Positions 28,490 to 36,854 of a stretch of DNA of 64,000 nt are shown in pieces (the stretch's first letter is position 1; every line of letters begins with the position of its first letter). The stretch lies in NCBI RefSeq assembly GCF_011617245.1, contig NZ_CP050152.1, positions 1,240,001-1,304,000 of the forward strand, read 5' to 3'. The stretch comes from Brevibacterium atlanticum (GTDB lineage: Bacteria; Actinomycetota; Actinomycetes; Actinomycetales; Brevibacteriaceae). Both the position numbers and the translations under genes were made by a program. The notes beneath the pieces were generated by a model that was not told the DNA's origin, made no database searches, and saw only the letters and a list, made by a program, of their open reading frames with translations.

Positions 28490-29341
28490 TCAGTCACCGC
28501 CGACGATCGGATTCCACGTACCGAGGGCATGAGCGGCGACGATCGCGAGCACGCACACGCCCACCGCCGACACCACGACCACGAGATCGCGGGCGCCGAA
28601 CGTCGAGCGCCTGCGCCACGTCCGACCTGGTCGTCCGAACGCTCGGCCCTCCATCGCCATCGCCAGCGTCGTCGCCCGCCTGATGGAGACGACGAGGAGA
28701 ACGAAGACACCGCCGAACAGGCTTCCCATGCGCCGTGCCAGCGATCCTCCGGCGACGCCGCGAGCCCGCCGGGCCATCGACAGCACCTGCCACTCGCTGA
28801 CGAGCAGCCCGAGCAGCCTGCCCGCGGCCAATACGGAGATGACGACGACCTCGGGCAAGCGCACGTGCTGGATGAGTGCATCGGCGAGGTCGCGCGGGTC
28901 GATCGTCGAGGCGAGCACGATGAGCGGAGTCGCCAGGGCCAGAGCACGGACGAAGATCGCTGAGGCTGCCCCCAAGGACCCGGTTGTCATGAGGATCGGG
29001 CCGAAGTCGACGACCACGGCACCGGTCTTCTCCGCCAGGATCGCCGTGCCCCACGCCGCGAGCAGGGCACCGGCCGGCAGGAACCACAGCCGCCGAAGCG
29101 CGGCCCCAAGGTCGAGACCCGAGGCAGGAAGGCTGAGCAGGGTGAACGCGAGGACGACGCCGGCGGACACGAGATCGATGCTCAGCAGCGCCCCGACCAT
29201 GAGCACGAGGGGCACGACGATCTTCGTCAGCGGATTGCACCGCACCAACGCCGTCGACCTGACCATGGGAATGAGCTGGCCGGGATCCTGGACGGGTGCG
29301 GCCGCCTCGGCGGTGGCACTTCGGTCACTCAACGCGCTCAC
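28490..29341 (-). CDS. ykoC: ECF transporter T component (YkoC-like)
   Basis: Transmembrane coupling subunit (EcfT/CbiQ family), 283 residues with about five or six helices. The cytoplasmic coupling helices carry the two Ala-Arg-Gly-type motifs (ARRARGVAGG, then MEGRAFGRPGRTW). It starts at GTG 29341 and overlaps the ATPase gene by 17 bases. It forms a thiamine-precursor importer with the next two genes. Confidence 0.85.
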   Translation of the reverse strand: MSALSDRSATAEAAAPVQDPGQLIPMVRSTALVRCNPLTKIVVPLVLMVGALLSIDLVSAGVVLAFTLLSLPASGLDLGAALRRLWFLPAGALLAAWGTAILAEKTGAVVVDFGPILMTTGSLGAASAIFVRALALATPLIVLASTIDPRDLADALIQHVRLPEVVVISVLAAGRLLGLLVSEWQVLSMARRARGVAGGSLARRMGSLFGGVFVLLVVSIRRATTLAMAMEGRAFGRPGRTWRRRSTFGARDLVVVVSAVGVCVLAIVAAHALGTWNPIVGGD

Positions 29342-30947
29342 CTCTCACCTGGTTCCGGGAACCCGGCACACGCGTAAATGAAGCGGCGGACACACCTGCA
29401 GCGGAAGCACTCTCGGACGAAGCGGCGGACGATTCCACAGCTGCGCCGAGGGTGATCCTGCGGGCACCGATGGCATCGAGGAAGCCATGATCGTGACTGA
29501 CCGCGACCACCGCCGCCCCTCCGGTCAGCGCATCGAGGAAGAGTTCGACGAGGCCGGCCCAGGTCAGCGCATCCTGACCGAACGTCGGTTCGTCGACGAT
29601 GAGGACCGCCGGGCGCGGGGCGAGCATCGCCGCGACTGAGAGCCGGCGCTTCTCCCCGCCGGAGAGACTGTGCGGATGCGCCTCGGCCAGATCGCCGAGG
29701 CCGAGCACCTCGAGCAGTTCGGTCACCCGGGACTCGACGGCGCCGGCCGACCAGCCCGCCAGCCTGGGGCCGAGCTCGAGTTCGGCGGCCACGCTCGCGG
29801 TGAGGAACTGATGCGCGGGCTCCTGGAAGACCATCCCGATGCGCGGAGCCAAGTAGGCCGAGGGCCACCGATACGGGCGGGCATGGTTCGCCCCGCCTCG
29901 GCGACCGGCCCCGTCCCGCAGGCCCACCTCGGCGAGGACCTCACCGGTGAACTCGGGAATGAGTCCGGCGAGCGTGAGCGCCGTCGTCGACTTCCCGGCA
30001 CCGTTGGGACCGACGATTCCGATGGCCTCACCGGCACGGATGTCGAGATCGATGCCCGTGGCCGCAGGTACTTTCGCGCCGGGCCGGGCGACGCCCAGGT
30101 CGCGCGTGCGCAACAGCACCTCACCGGGAGCCGCTGAGGTGGCCCGTGCGCCCGCAGGGGAGGGGAGCCGAGTGACCGAGGCCTGGGCGGCCACCTCGGC
30201 GGCCTCGGGATCCTCGGGCACCCAGATCCCACCCTCACGCAGCAGCCCGGCCAGGTCCGGGTCCCCGAAGACCTCGCGTGGTGCGCCCTGGGCCACTACA
30301 CCCTCGCGCCCGAGGATGATGACGGTGTCGACGAACTCGAGCCACAGCCCCACCCGATGTTCGACGATGATCATCGTCGCCGAGGTGGCGGCCCGGAGGG
30401 CGAGGATCGCATCCCGCACGCTCGGGGCGGATTCGGGATCGATGTTCGCTGTCGGTTCGTCGAGGACGATGACCTCGGGCGACATCGCATGGATGCCGGC
30501 CAGAGCGAGGCGCTGCTTCTGCCCGCCGGACAGGGCAGCGGTGGGGCGATCCTCGCGGAGGTCGAGGCCCATGGCAGCCAGCGACGCCGGAATCCTGACC
30601 TCGATATCACGTGCCGGCACGCCGAGGTTCTCCATCCCGAACGCGACGTCATCGCCGACCCGGGAGAAGATCACCTGGGATTCGGGATCCTGGAGCACAA
30701 TCCCGGTGTCACCTCGGCGCGGGTCCGGGACGGCACCGCCGATCAGCAGCTCACCGGCGGCCTCCCCGGATTCGGTGGGCAGGACTCCGGCGATCGCGTG
30801 CAGCAGGGTCGTCTTCCCCGCCCCCGAGGGGCCGAGGAGCAGGACCGTCGAGCCCGCGGCGATATCGAGATCGAGGGGACCGACGGCAGGAGTGTCACGG
30901 TCGGCGTGCGTCCACGCATACCCGCGCGCCGTGATCGGCAGCGCCAT
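29325..30947 (-). CDS. ykoD: ECF transporter ATPase, two NBDs in one chain (YkoD-like)
   Basis: 540 residues with two ABC domains. NBD1: Walker A LGPSGAGKTT, signature LSGGQKQRL, Walker B VIVLDEP. NBD2: Walker A VGPNGAGKSTT, signature LSGGEKRRLS, Walker B VLIVDEP. A Gly/Ala-rich linker (about residues 255-285) joins them. The start at 30947 overlaps the ykoE stop (TGATG). The upstream in-frame extension is a shadow of ykoE. The fused double ATPase matches YkoD of the HMP/thiamine transporter YkoEDC. Confidence 0.9.
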   Translation of the reverse strand: MALPITARGYAWTHADRDTPAVGPLDLDIAAGSTVLLLGPSGAGKTTLLHAIAGVLPTESGEAAGELLIGGAVPDPRRGDTGIVLQDPESQVIFSRVGDDVAFGMENLGVPARDIEVRIPASLAAMGLDLREDRPTAALSGGQKQRLALAGIHAMSPEVIVLDEPTANIDPESAPSVRDAILALRAATSATMIIVEHRVGLWLEFVDTVIILGREGVVAQGAPREVFGDPDLAGLLREGGIWVPEDPEAAEVAAQASVTRLPSPAGARATSAAPGEVLLRTRDLGVARPGAKVPAATGIDLDIRAGEAIGIVGPNGAGKSTTALTLAGLIPEFTGEVLAEVGLRDGAGRRGGANHARPYRWPSAYLAPRIGMVFQEPAHQFLTASVAAELELGPRLAGWSAGAVESRVTELLEVLGLGDLAEAHPHSLSGGEKRRLSVAAMLAPRPAVLIVDEPTFGQDALTWAGLVELFLDALTGGAAVVAVSHDHGFLDAIGARRITLGAAVESSAASSESASAAGVSAASFTRVPGSRNQVRGERVE

Positions 30948-31576
30948 CAGCGCAGACGGCCGGAGGCGAACGAGCTCAGCGCCCCGGTCTTCGCAATCGT
31001 GCGGTAGGCGAACCAGGCGCCGATGCCGGAGATGACGAGACCGGAGATGATCGCGCACACCGCGTACGCCGCCTGGAAGCCGAACTGCCATTCGGCGTTG
31101 TACATGATGTTCTCGCTCACGGCCATGAACGCCGCAGCCAACACCCCGGACAGCGAAGTGACCCAGAGAGTGAACCGCCGGTAGCCGAAGGCGGCGAAGA
31201 CGAGTTCGGCACCGAGGCCCTGCAGGAATCCCGACAGCAGCACGGTGGCCCCGAAGTGGGATCCGAGGACAGCCTCGACGATGGCCGCGATGAGTTCACA
31301 CAGCAGGGCCGCACCGGGCTTGCGGATGATCGCGCCGGCCAGAGGACCGGCGAGGACCCACAGTCCCGCGATGAGGCCGATCGAGGGCGGGAACGCCTGG
31401 AACGCGAGTTCGAGGACCTTCCAGCTCAGCGCCAGCACCCAGAACACCAGCCCGACGGCGATGCCGAGCACGGCGGTGGTGACATAGTCGACGACCCGCC
31501 ATGACTTCGTCTTCGGCGCCAAAGTGTGGACGGGTGCGGCAGCCGTTGTGCGATCGGACGTGGTGGTTCTCGGCAT
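30947..31576 (-). CDS. ykoE: ECF transporter S component (YkoE-like), thiamine/HMP uptake
   Basis: Substrate-binding membrane subunit, 209 residues. A hydrophilic 25-residue N-terminus precedes about six helices (VDYVTTAVLGIAVGLVFW, GLIAGLWVLAGPLAG, ELIAAIVEAVLG...). The conserved PSIGLIAGLW and GSHFGATVLLSGFLQG stretches fit YkoE. The TPP riboswitch immediately upstream fixes the pathway as thiamine or its hydroxymethylpyrimidine moiety. Confidence 0.88.
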   Translation of the reverse strand: MPRTTTSDRTTAAAPVHTLAPKTKSWRVVDYVTTAVLGIAVGLVFWVLALSWKVLELAFQAFPPSIGLIAGLWVLAGPLAGAIIRKPGAALLCELIAAIVEAVLGSHFGATVLLSGFLQGLGAELVFAAFGYRRFTLWVTSLSGVLAAAFMAVSENIMYNAEWQFGFQAAYAVCAIISGLVISGIGAWFAYRTIAKTGALSSFASGRLR

Positions 31577-31580
31577 TGTG

Positions 31581-31598
31581 CCTCCTCATGCAAGGAGG
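31581..31598 (-). promoter_or_regulatory. Hairpin sequestering the ykoE ribosome site
   Basis: On the minus strand CCTCCT-TGCATG-AGGAGG. The AGGAGG is the ykoE Shine-Dalgarno 4 nt before the ATG, so the hairpin would block translation. Likely the expression platform of the riboswitch. Confidence 0.7.
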
Positions 31599-31605
31599 GG
31601 TGAAG

Positions 31606-31700
31606 AGTCTCGACTTCCTTCGGCGGTGCTAACCGCATCAGGTTCGAGGGTCTGCAGCTTCTTCTGCACTCTCAGCGCCCCTGACGGCGCTCCCCTGTCG
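31606..31700 (-). ncRNA. TPP riboswitch (THI element)
   Basis: The minus strand shows the conserved core GGGGAGC, GCTGAGAG, GACCCTCGAACCTGATG, CGGTTAGCACCG and GAAGGAAGT in the correct order. It lies about 30 nt before ykoE and probably acts through the downstream sequestor hairpin, giving repression when thiamine pyrophosphate is plentiful. Confidence 0.93.
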
Positions 31701-31752
31701 TAGCCACCACTGTACAACAGGGCAGCGAACGTGCGGAGGTGCCGATGACCGC

Positions 31753-32700
31753 TCAGCTGGGAACGACCATCACCGGGCCTGCAGCATGGTCGAGGACACC
31801 GCGGGAGACCGAGCCGAGCAGGGCGGACTTGATCCGCCCACGCCCGCGGGTGCCCATGACCAGCAGCCGTGCGCGCCCGCTGGCATCGGCGAGGACCTCC
31901 TTGGGATCGCCCACCGGCACCGAGGCGGACACAGGCAGGTCCGGGAACTGCTCACCCAGCTCGGTAGCCTCCTTCTCGAGCCCGGCGGCGATCTGCTTCT
32001 GTCGGCGTCCGGTGACCTCGGAGCTGAGTTCGAGCTCGGGGTACCAATAGAGCCATTCCTCACCGGCGGGCAGCACCGCGACGACCTCGAGAGCCGCCCC
32101 GCGGACGGCAGCCTCGGCGGCCGCGGTGAACATCGCGACCCGGCCCGTGTCCGAACCGTCGACGGCGACGATCACGGGACCGTCGGCGGCATCGATGGCC
32201 GTGGCGTGGTGCGGCACAACGATGGTCGGGCAGTGCGCATGCGCGGGAAGGGCGGTGGACACCGAACCGAGGACGCGCCCCATGAAGCCGCCGCGGCCGC
32301 GGGCGCCGACGACGGCGATCTCGGCTGATGAGCTGAGGGTGACGAGCACCCCGGCGGCGTCGCCGGGAGCAGTGCGGAAGCTCTTCTCACCCGGGTGATC
32401 GCGAACGAGTTCGACCGCCTCGGCGAGGGTCTCCTCCGCTGCCCTCTTCGCCCGGTCGTCTTCGGGTTCGTTGGGGATGGAGGCCATGTTCGGGTAGATC
32501 ATCGTCGGCAGCGCATACGCGGTGACGACGGTCAGCGGGATGGACCGGCTCCGTGCTTCGGCGGCTCCGAAGCGCACAGCCTGGGCGGCGAGTTCGGAGC
32601 CGTCGAATCCGACGAGGACCCCGAGTTCGCGGTTGAGACCCGACTCGGTGGGACGTGCTTCGGTGGGACGTGCTTCGGCTTGGCGGGACTGGGCAGACAT
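31753..32700 (-). CDS. Tandem universal stress protein
   Basis: 315 residues, two UspA domains. Domain 1 (about 27-165): LVGFDGSELAAQAVRFG and ATP-binding GARGRGGFMGRVLGSVS. Domain 2 (about 170-315): VIVAVDGSDTGRVAMF and GTRGRGRIKSALLGSVS. Both G-2x-G-9x-G-S/T loops are intact, so ATP binding is likely. A near-identical TEARPTEARP repeat lies in the N-terminal region. AGAGG precedes the ATG. Actinobacterial relatives respond to hypoxia and stress. Confidence 0.92.
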   Translation of the reverse strand: MSAQSRQAEARPTEARPTESGLNRELGVLVGFDGSELAAQAVRFGAAEARSRSIPLTVVTAYALPTMIYPNMASIPNEPEDDRAKRAAEETLAEAVELVRDHPGEKSFRTAPGDAAGVLVTLSSSAEIAVVGARGRGGFMGRVLGSVSTALPAHAHCPTIVVPHHATAIDAADGPVIVAVDGSDTGRVAMFTAAAEAAVRGAALEVVAVLPAGEEWLYWYPELELSSEVTGRRQKQIAAGLEKEATELGEQFPDLPVSASVPVGDPKEVLADASGRARLLVMGTRGRGRIKSALLGSVSRGVLDHAAGPVMVVPS

Positions 32701-32795
32701 CGCAGACCTCTCGATCGGGGCCTGGCCAACCCTGAACGCCGACGACGGCCCCGATATGCGGTATCGTCCGCGTCACCTCCAGTCTACCAACGCGA

Positions 32796-32812
32796 TTCTA
32801 CGACGTGTAGAA
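32796..32812. promoter_or_regulatory. Dyad TTCTAC-N5-GTAGAA
   Basis: Perfect 6-bp arms about 100 bp before the USP start. In the right repeat copy (37835-37851) the arms are unchanged although neighbouring bases differ. Possible operator. Confidence 0.4.
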
Positions 32813-32839
32813 AAATGCGCGGGGGTGGAACCCTGCGTC

Positions 32840-32950
32840 TCAGATCGGGAAGCCGAGGTGGGTGAGTGCGGTCTTGAGGATGAACTCCTGGCCGTGGCAC
32901 AGCTCGCTGGTGATATCCGTGCGCAGGGTCTCCTCGGGAGTCAGCCAGTC
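32840..32950 (-). pseudogene. 3' remnant of the NUDIX (DUF4916) gene
   Basis: Encodes only the C-terminal 36 residues of the intact protein at 37879-38418, with the same stop. It is cut off at the island edge and has no start. Confidence 0.85.
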
Positions 32951-33152
32951 ATTTCGTCAGCTCTCGTGGACTTTTAGTGTCCGCTCAAGTGGATGGGCCG
33001 CCAGAATGAAGAGGTCCGGGGCTCGGTTCCCGCAGGCGGCTTGGCGATGCCACCGATCAGCGAATGCTGATCAGGGGGGCTTCTTTATCTCCTCGCGCTA
33101 TGGCGCTCGCCTTTGCGTAACAGTGTCAACGCTGGACTAGGGCATGTCTCCT

Positions 33153-33797
33153 TTATTGGCGGAGCCATGTCAGGATCGCGCTGATCACGACAGCCGCTCG
33201 ATACGTGATGGCGAGCTTGTCGTATCTCGTCGCTAACCCCCGCCATTGCTTGACGTAGGCAAACGAGCGCTCCACGACGTTGCGGTTCCGGTAGACACCG
33301 GCGTCGAACACTGGCGGCCGGCCACCTTTGCTGCCGCGCTTCTTCCTGGTCGCGATCTGGTCTTTTTTCTCCGGGATCATCGCCCGGATGCCGCGCGAAC
33401 GCAGGTAGTCGCGGTTGCCTTTGGACCCATAAGCGCGATCCGCCAGAACGGCGTCCGGACACGTGCGAGGACGACCACCGCCAGCCCGCGGTACTCGGAT
33501 ATCAGCCAGGACCTGCGGCAGGATCACCCCGTCGTGACGCTGTCCGCCGGTGACCACGACAGCCAAAGGTCGACCCTTGCCGTCGACGGCGTGATGGATC
33601 TTCGTCGTCAGCCCACCACGTGAGCGACCGATGCCGTGCCCGGCGGGTTCACATTCCGAATCAGGCAGATTCTTGTAATTCGACGTAGCCCCCTGTGTCC
33701 TGGTCAGGGCGGGTCGTGTTCGTCGCGTGCTGGTGAGCACGATTGATGGTGCCATCGACGGAGATGTTCCAATCGATGTCACCGGCAGCATCAGCAT
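33153..33797 (-). CDS. IS5-family transposase, C-terminal frame (OrfB)
   Basis: The native part begins near 33695 (GATSNYKNLPDSEC) and runs GRSRGGLTTKIHHAVDGKG, second Asp in DAVLADRAYGS, and Glu in NRNVVERSFAYVKQWRG, completing DDE. It has no start of its own at the junction; joining it to OrfA needs an apparent +1 shift (or -2) at the G run. Sequence upstream of 33695 in this frame is only OrfA read out of frame. Either programmed frameshifting or an inactivating indel would look like this. Confidence 0.8.
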   Translation of the reverse strand: MLMLPVTSIGTSPSMAPSIVLTSTRRTRPALTRTQGATSNYKNLPDSECEPAGHGIGRSRGGLTTKIHHAVDGKGRPLAVVVTGGQRHDGVILPQVLADIRVPRAGGGRPRTCPDAVLADRAYGSKGNRDYLRSRGIRAMIPEKKDQIATRKKRGSKGGRPPVFDAGVYRNRNVVERSFAYVKQWRGLATRYDKLAITYRAAVVISAILTWLRQ

Positions 33798-34065
33798 CGG
33801 AAAGCACCCGAGCTAAGACTCGGTCCCAGGTGCCGTCGGCGGCGTAGCGGCGGTGGCGTTTCCATACTGTCTGCCAGGGCCCGAAGTGCTCACGTGGCAG
33901 GTCGCGCCAGGCGATGCCGGCCCGGTAGCGGTAGACGATTCCTTCGACGATTCGGCGATTGTTCTCAAATGGTCGGGCTCTCTTGCCGACATTCGAGGGC
34001 AGAAGTGGTTCAATCTTCTCCCACTGCTCATCAGTGAAGACTCGGTGTCGTTGCTGTGTAGTCAC
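33661..34065 (-). CDS. IS5-family transposase, N-terminal frame (OrfA)
   Basis: 134 residues from GTG 34065. FTDEQWEKIEPLLPSN, then RRIVEGIVYRYRAGIAWRDLP and the first catalytic Asp in WNISVDGTINRAH. The frame ends in LQESA after the overlap with OrfB. A run of five G at 33693-33689 (minus strand) is the likely slip site for making the full enzyme. Confidence 0.85.
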   Translation of the reverse strand: MTTQQRHRVFTDEQWEKIEPLLPSNVGKRARPFENNRRIVEGIVYRYRAGIAWRDLPREHFGPWQTVWKRHRRYAADGTWDRVLARVLSDADAAGDIDWNISVDGTINRAHQHATNTTRPDQDTGGYVELQESA

Positions 34066-34296
34066 GTCTCCACCGTGCCAGTCCTGGAATGGTCAATAAA
34101 GGAGACACGCCCTAGCTGCCCGATCTTCATGCCGAGAGCTGTTCGACACTGCGAAGTAGACCCCTCAGCCGTATACGGGGGTGAGGAATGATTCTGCTCG
34201 TGCCGACCATTCGGCAGCTTCTGGTCTGCCCTCCGCTCCCCAGGTGACCGAAACGGGCAGTACACCGGCGACTAAGTAGGTGTAGTTCGGTTCAGG

Positions 34297-34698
34297 TTAG
34301 TGCTCTGCCTGTTCTATGGCGACGGGAGTGGTGTCGCCTGCTTGTTTGAGCCATACTGCTCCAGCGATGATCGCTGCCAGCCAGAGAGCCTTGGTCCAGG
34401 TCAGGCTCTCGTCGTAGAACACTGGGCCAAGCACAGCGGCGCCGACAGCTCCGATGCCGGTCCACACCGCGTATCCGATGCCGACGTCGATGTGTTTGAG
34501 CGCAAGGCTGAGAAAGAGCATGGTGAGGAGGAAGAACACGACGGCTGCGAACGACCAGACCGGGTTGGTGAACCCGACGCTGCCTTTGACTGACAGAGCG
34601 TACCCGATTTCGAAGCCGCCGGCGATCAGCAGGACACTCCAACCGCGACCCTTATGTCCGGTCTCATAAGAAGCGGAAGATGAGGTTGGAACGGTCAT
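34297..34698 (-). CDS. SMR-family efflux subunit
   Basis: 133 residues. A 20-residue hydrophilic head, then four helices of the small multidrug resistance fold: VLLIAGGFEIGYALSVKGS with the essential membrane Glu in helix 1, WSFAAVVFFLLTMLFLSLAL, VGIGYAVWTGIGAVGAAVLG and TKALWLAAIIAGAVWLKQAG. AAGGAGA precedes the ATG. It is paired with a second SMR gene 41 bp upstream, the arrangement of heterodimeric pumps such as YkkCD or EbrAB. Confidence 0.9.
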   Translation of the reverse strand: MTVPTSSSASYETGHKGRGWSVLLIAGGFEIGYALSVKGSVGFTNPVWSFAAVVFFLLTMLFLSLALKHIDVGIGYAVWTGIGAVGAAVLGPVFYDESLTWTKALWLAAIIAGAVWLKQAGDTTPVAIEQAEH

Positions 34699-34739
34699 TA
34701 GTATCTCCTTACTGGGCTCTGGGGCTGCGATTCAAGAGT

Positions 34740-35051
34740 TCACGACAAGTTGAGACCGATGACTCCCGTGAGGATGACGGCTATGCCGAGCATCGCTCTC
34801 CACGTGAGCTTCTGGGATAAGAAGAGCACGCCGACGATAACGATTCCCACCTCGGCGAGCGAGGTCCACAGCGCGTAGCCGACGCCGACATCGAAAGTGA
34901 GCAGGGCGAGACTGAGGAATAGAGTCGCGATCGCGCCGCTGACGAGGGCAGCCGCCGTCCACCAGAGGTGCTTGAAACCGTCTGCCTTGTCGGCGGAAAC
35001 CCCGACGACTATCTCGAATACAACCGCGAGGGCCAAGTAGAGCCAGCTCAT
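34740..35051 (-). CDS. SMR-family efflux subunit (partner)
   Basis: 103 residues with four helices: WLYLALAVVFEIVVGVSADK (membrane Glu present), GAIATLFLSLALLTF, VGVGYALWTSLAEVG and MLGIAVILTGVIGLNL. Transcribed first of the SMR pair. GAGAGGAA precedes the ATG. Likely substrates are lipophilic cations or guanidinium compounds; no guanidine riboswitch is apparent upstream. Confidence 0.9.
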   Translation of the reverse strand: MSWLYLALAVVFEIVVGVSADKADGFKHLWWTAAALVSGAIATLFLSLALLTFDVGVGYALWTSLAEVGIVIVGVLFLSQKLTWRAMLGIAVILTGVIGLNLS

Positions 35052-35209
35052 GGCGCTGTTCCTCTCTCTATGGTGCCTGTTCGTGTGCCTATCGAAACAG
35101 GACCGTAGAGCCCCGGGTGCCGGCGGCCGGATCGATAGGGAACACGGCCCGATGTCGGGCGTATTCGGCGGTGTCAGTCTTTCCGAAGTTCGTTTTGGCT
35201 CTCACTCGG

Positions 35210-36250
35210 CTATTCTGCCGCGAGCTCGTGCGGTGAGACGTCGATGAGGACTTTGCCGGTGGTGCCGGACTGAACGGCATCGTGAGCGGCCGGAGTCTGT
35301 TTCAAACTGAATCGTGTCAGAGGGAGCCCTGCTTGTTCGCCTACAGGCAGAGCGCCGTCGTTGAGCGCGTTGACGATATCTTCGGCAGCGGCCGTCAGAG
35401 CTGCTTGGCCGACGGTGTACAGAAGGATGAACTGATACCGCGCATTTACCGTGAGATGTCGCCAGATGTCGAGGCTCAATGGCTCGCCTTCGGTGGCATA
35501 GACCGCGATGGAACCACGATTGGCCAGCACTGCCGAGTCGAGCTCGGCGTTGTCACCGGGGGCGACCTCGACAATCTGGTCTACTCCATCGGGGGCGACC
35601 TTCCGGATCGCGGCAGCGGTATCGCCCTCACGGTAGTTGATGACGTGGTGGGCGCCTGCTGCCGCGGCGAGTGTGGCCTTCTGTGCGGAGCTGACCGTGG
35701 TGATCACTTCGGCTCCTGCCCAGCGAGCCAGCTGGATAGCGGCGTGTCCGACTGCACCGGCCCCGCCGGCAACCAGGATGGTCTGTCCCTGAAGGGCTCC
35801 TGGGCCAAGACGTCCCGGGCCCAGTTCGCAGACAGTCAATGCCCTATGGGCAGTCATCGCTGGTACTCCGAGAGCGGCACCGATGTCGAAACTCGCAACG
35901 TCAGGAAGGTGGACAACCCTCTCCTGCGGCACCACCGTGTATTCCTGCGCGGTCCCGGTCGGGCGGTCGTGGGCGGCGAGGTGGACCCACACGCGGTCGC
36001 CGACGGAGAAACCACTGACCTCAGGTCCGATCGAATCAACGACTCCGGAACCGTCCTGGTTGGGCACTCGGGCTTGTCCTGATTCTGAAGTCACGGAACG
36101 ACCTCCTGCGCGTCCTTTCCAATCCGTCGGGTTGACTCCGGAGACGACGACCTTGACGCGGATCTCTCCGGCTCCCGGGGTGGGCATCGGGAGGTCAACG
36201 ACTTGGAGAACCGATGAGTCGCCGAACCGTGTGTGTGCAACTGCTTTCAT
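35210..36250 (-). CDS. Zinc-free NADPH:quinone oxidoreductase-type MDR enzyme
   Basis: 346 residues of the medium-chain dehydrogenase family. GroES-like N-domain (MKAVAHTRFGDSSVLQV, VSGVNPTDWKGRAG), then the nucleotide-binding AGGAGAVGHAAIQLARWAG. Structural and catalytic zinc Cys ligands are lacking, so it belongs to the quinone-oxidoreductase (QOR) branch that reduces quinones or enones. AGAGG lies before the ATG. Transcribed after the Dabb gene, both probably controlled by the divergent TetR. Confidence 0.88.
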   Translation of the reverse strand: MKAVAHTRFGDSSVLQVVDLPMPTPGAGEIRVKVVVSGVNPTDWKGRAGGRSVTSESGQARVPNQDGSGVVDSIGPEVSGFSVGDRVWVHLAAHDRPTGTAQEYTVVPQERVVHLPDVASFDIGAALGVPAMTAHRALTVCELGPGRLGPGALQGQTILVAGGAGAVGHAAIQLARWAGAEVITTVSSAQKATLAAAAGAHHVINYREGDTAAAIRKVAPDGVDQIVEVAPGDNAELDSAVLANRGSIAVYATEGEPLSLDIWRHLTVNARYQFILLYTVGQAALTAAAEDIVNALNDGALPVGEQAGLPLTRFSLKQTPAAHDAVQSGTTGKVLIDVSPHELAAE

Positions 36251-36322
36251 TGTGGGCCTCTTCTGTCATGCCTAGCTGAGTGCTTGAGTATCGAATCTGT
36301 CGAGTTCGACAGCGAACTGCGT

Positions 36323-36721
36323 TCAAGCCTGCTTCTGTCTGGCATTACGCGGTGGTGCCACCACATCCGACAGTTCTGGGATCTCTCGCAGACGGCGTTC
36401 GTGTAGAGCCGAGATCGCCTCGCCGATCGTCGGGTCTGTGTCTTCGACGATGTCGAACATCGTGAAGTCATCGAGCAGGGGCCACCCGATCTTGTCAGTC
36501 TCCAAATGGGCGGGATGAGTGATGAACTCCCAGTAGGCGTCGAGGTCTCTGAGTACGAAGTTCGCGCCCCAGGTGTGGCGTTCGCCGTGCACCCGACCAA
36601 CGTGAACAGAAGCAACCGTCGGCACTTCAGTGGCTTGTCGTCCGAGGCTGCTGAGAAGTTCATCGAGCTGTTCGTTCGACACTCCCGGTTTGACGGTGAA
36701 TCGAATGATGTGGTGAATCAT
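36323..36721 (-). CDS. Dabb (stress-responsive A/B barrel) protein
   Basis: 132 residues of the dimeric ferredoxin-like Dabb fold: MIHHIIRFTVKPGVSNEQLDE, VASVHVGRVHGERHTWGANF, LRDLDAYWEFITHPAHL. Relatives include small stress proteins and polyketide cyclases. AGGAG precedes the ATG. Its promoter region is shared with the divergent TetR gene, and it leads the QOR gene. Confidence 0.85.
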   Translation of the reverse strand: MIHHIIRFTVKPGVSNEQLDELLSSLGRQATEVPTVASVHVGRVHGERHTWGANFVLRDLDAYWEFITHPAHLETDKIGWPLLDDFTMFDIVEDTDPTIGEAISALHERRLREIPELSDVVAPPRNARQKQA

Positions 36722-36818
36722 GATGCTCCTGGTGCGACGGCTTTGGGCGATGGGGTGCTGATCGAGTTGGGCAATGCAGGTGCAAGCGGTGCATTCGCTC
36801 GCTGGAACTCAGTACCAG

Positions 36819-36854
36819 TTGGGACCCAGTTCATGTTACTGCTAGACTATCCGT
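36819..36854 (+). promoter_or_regulatory. tetR promoter with TGGGACCCA dyad
   Basis: TTGGGA (36819-36824), 18 nt, TAGACT (36843-36848), 6 nt, ATG. The odd palindrome TGGGACCCA overlaps the -35 and may be the TetR operator. Confidence 0.45.

Larger units (their letters stand above)
32738..32950. repeat. 213-bp direct repeat, left copy
   Basis: Matches 37777-37989 with 8 mismatches that I can count (about 96%). It spans an intergenic region and the last 37 codons of the NUDIX gene. It abuts the USP promoter on the left and foreign DNA on the right. Confidence 0.95.
33137..34115 (-). mobile_element. IS5-family insertion sequence (IS427-like)
   Basis: About 979 bp with 22-bp terminal inverted repeats, CTAGGGCATGTCTCC... 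at 33137-33158 and its complement at 34094-34115, one mismatch. CTAG stands at both ends, either as the tip of the repeats or as a CTAG/TA target duplication. Two overlapping frames encode the transposase. Confidence 0.88.
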
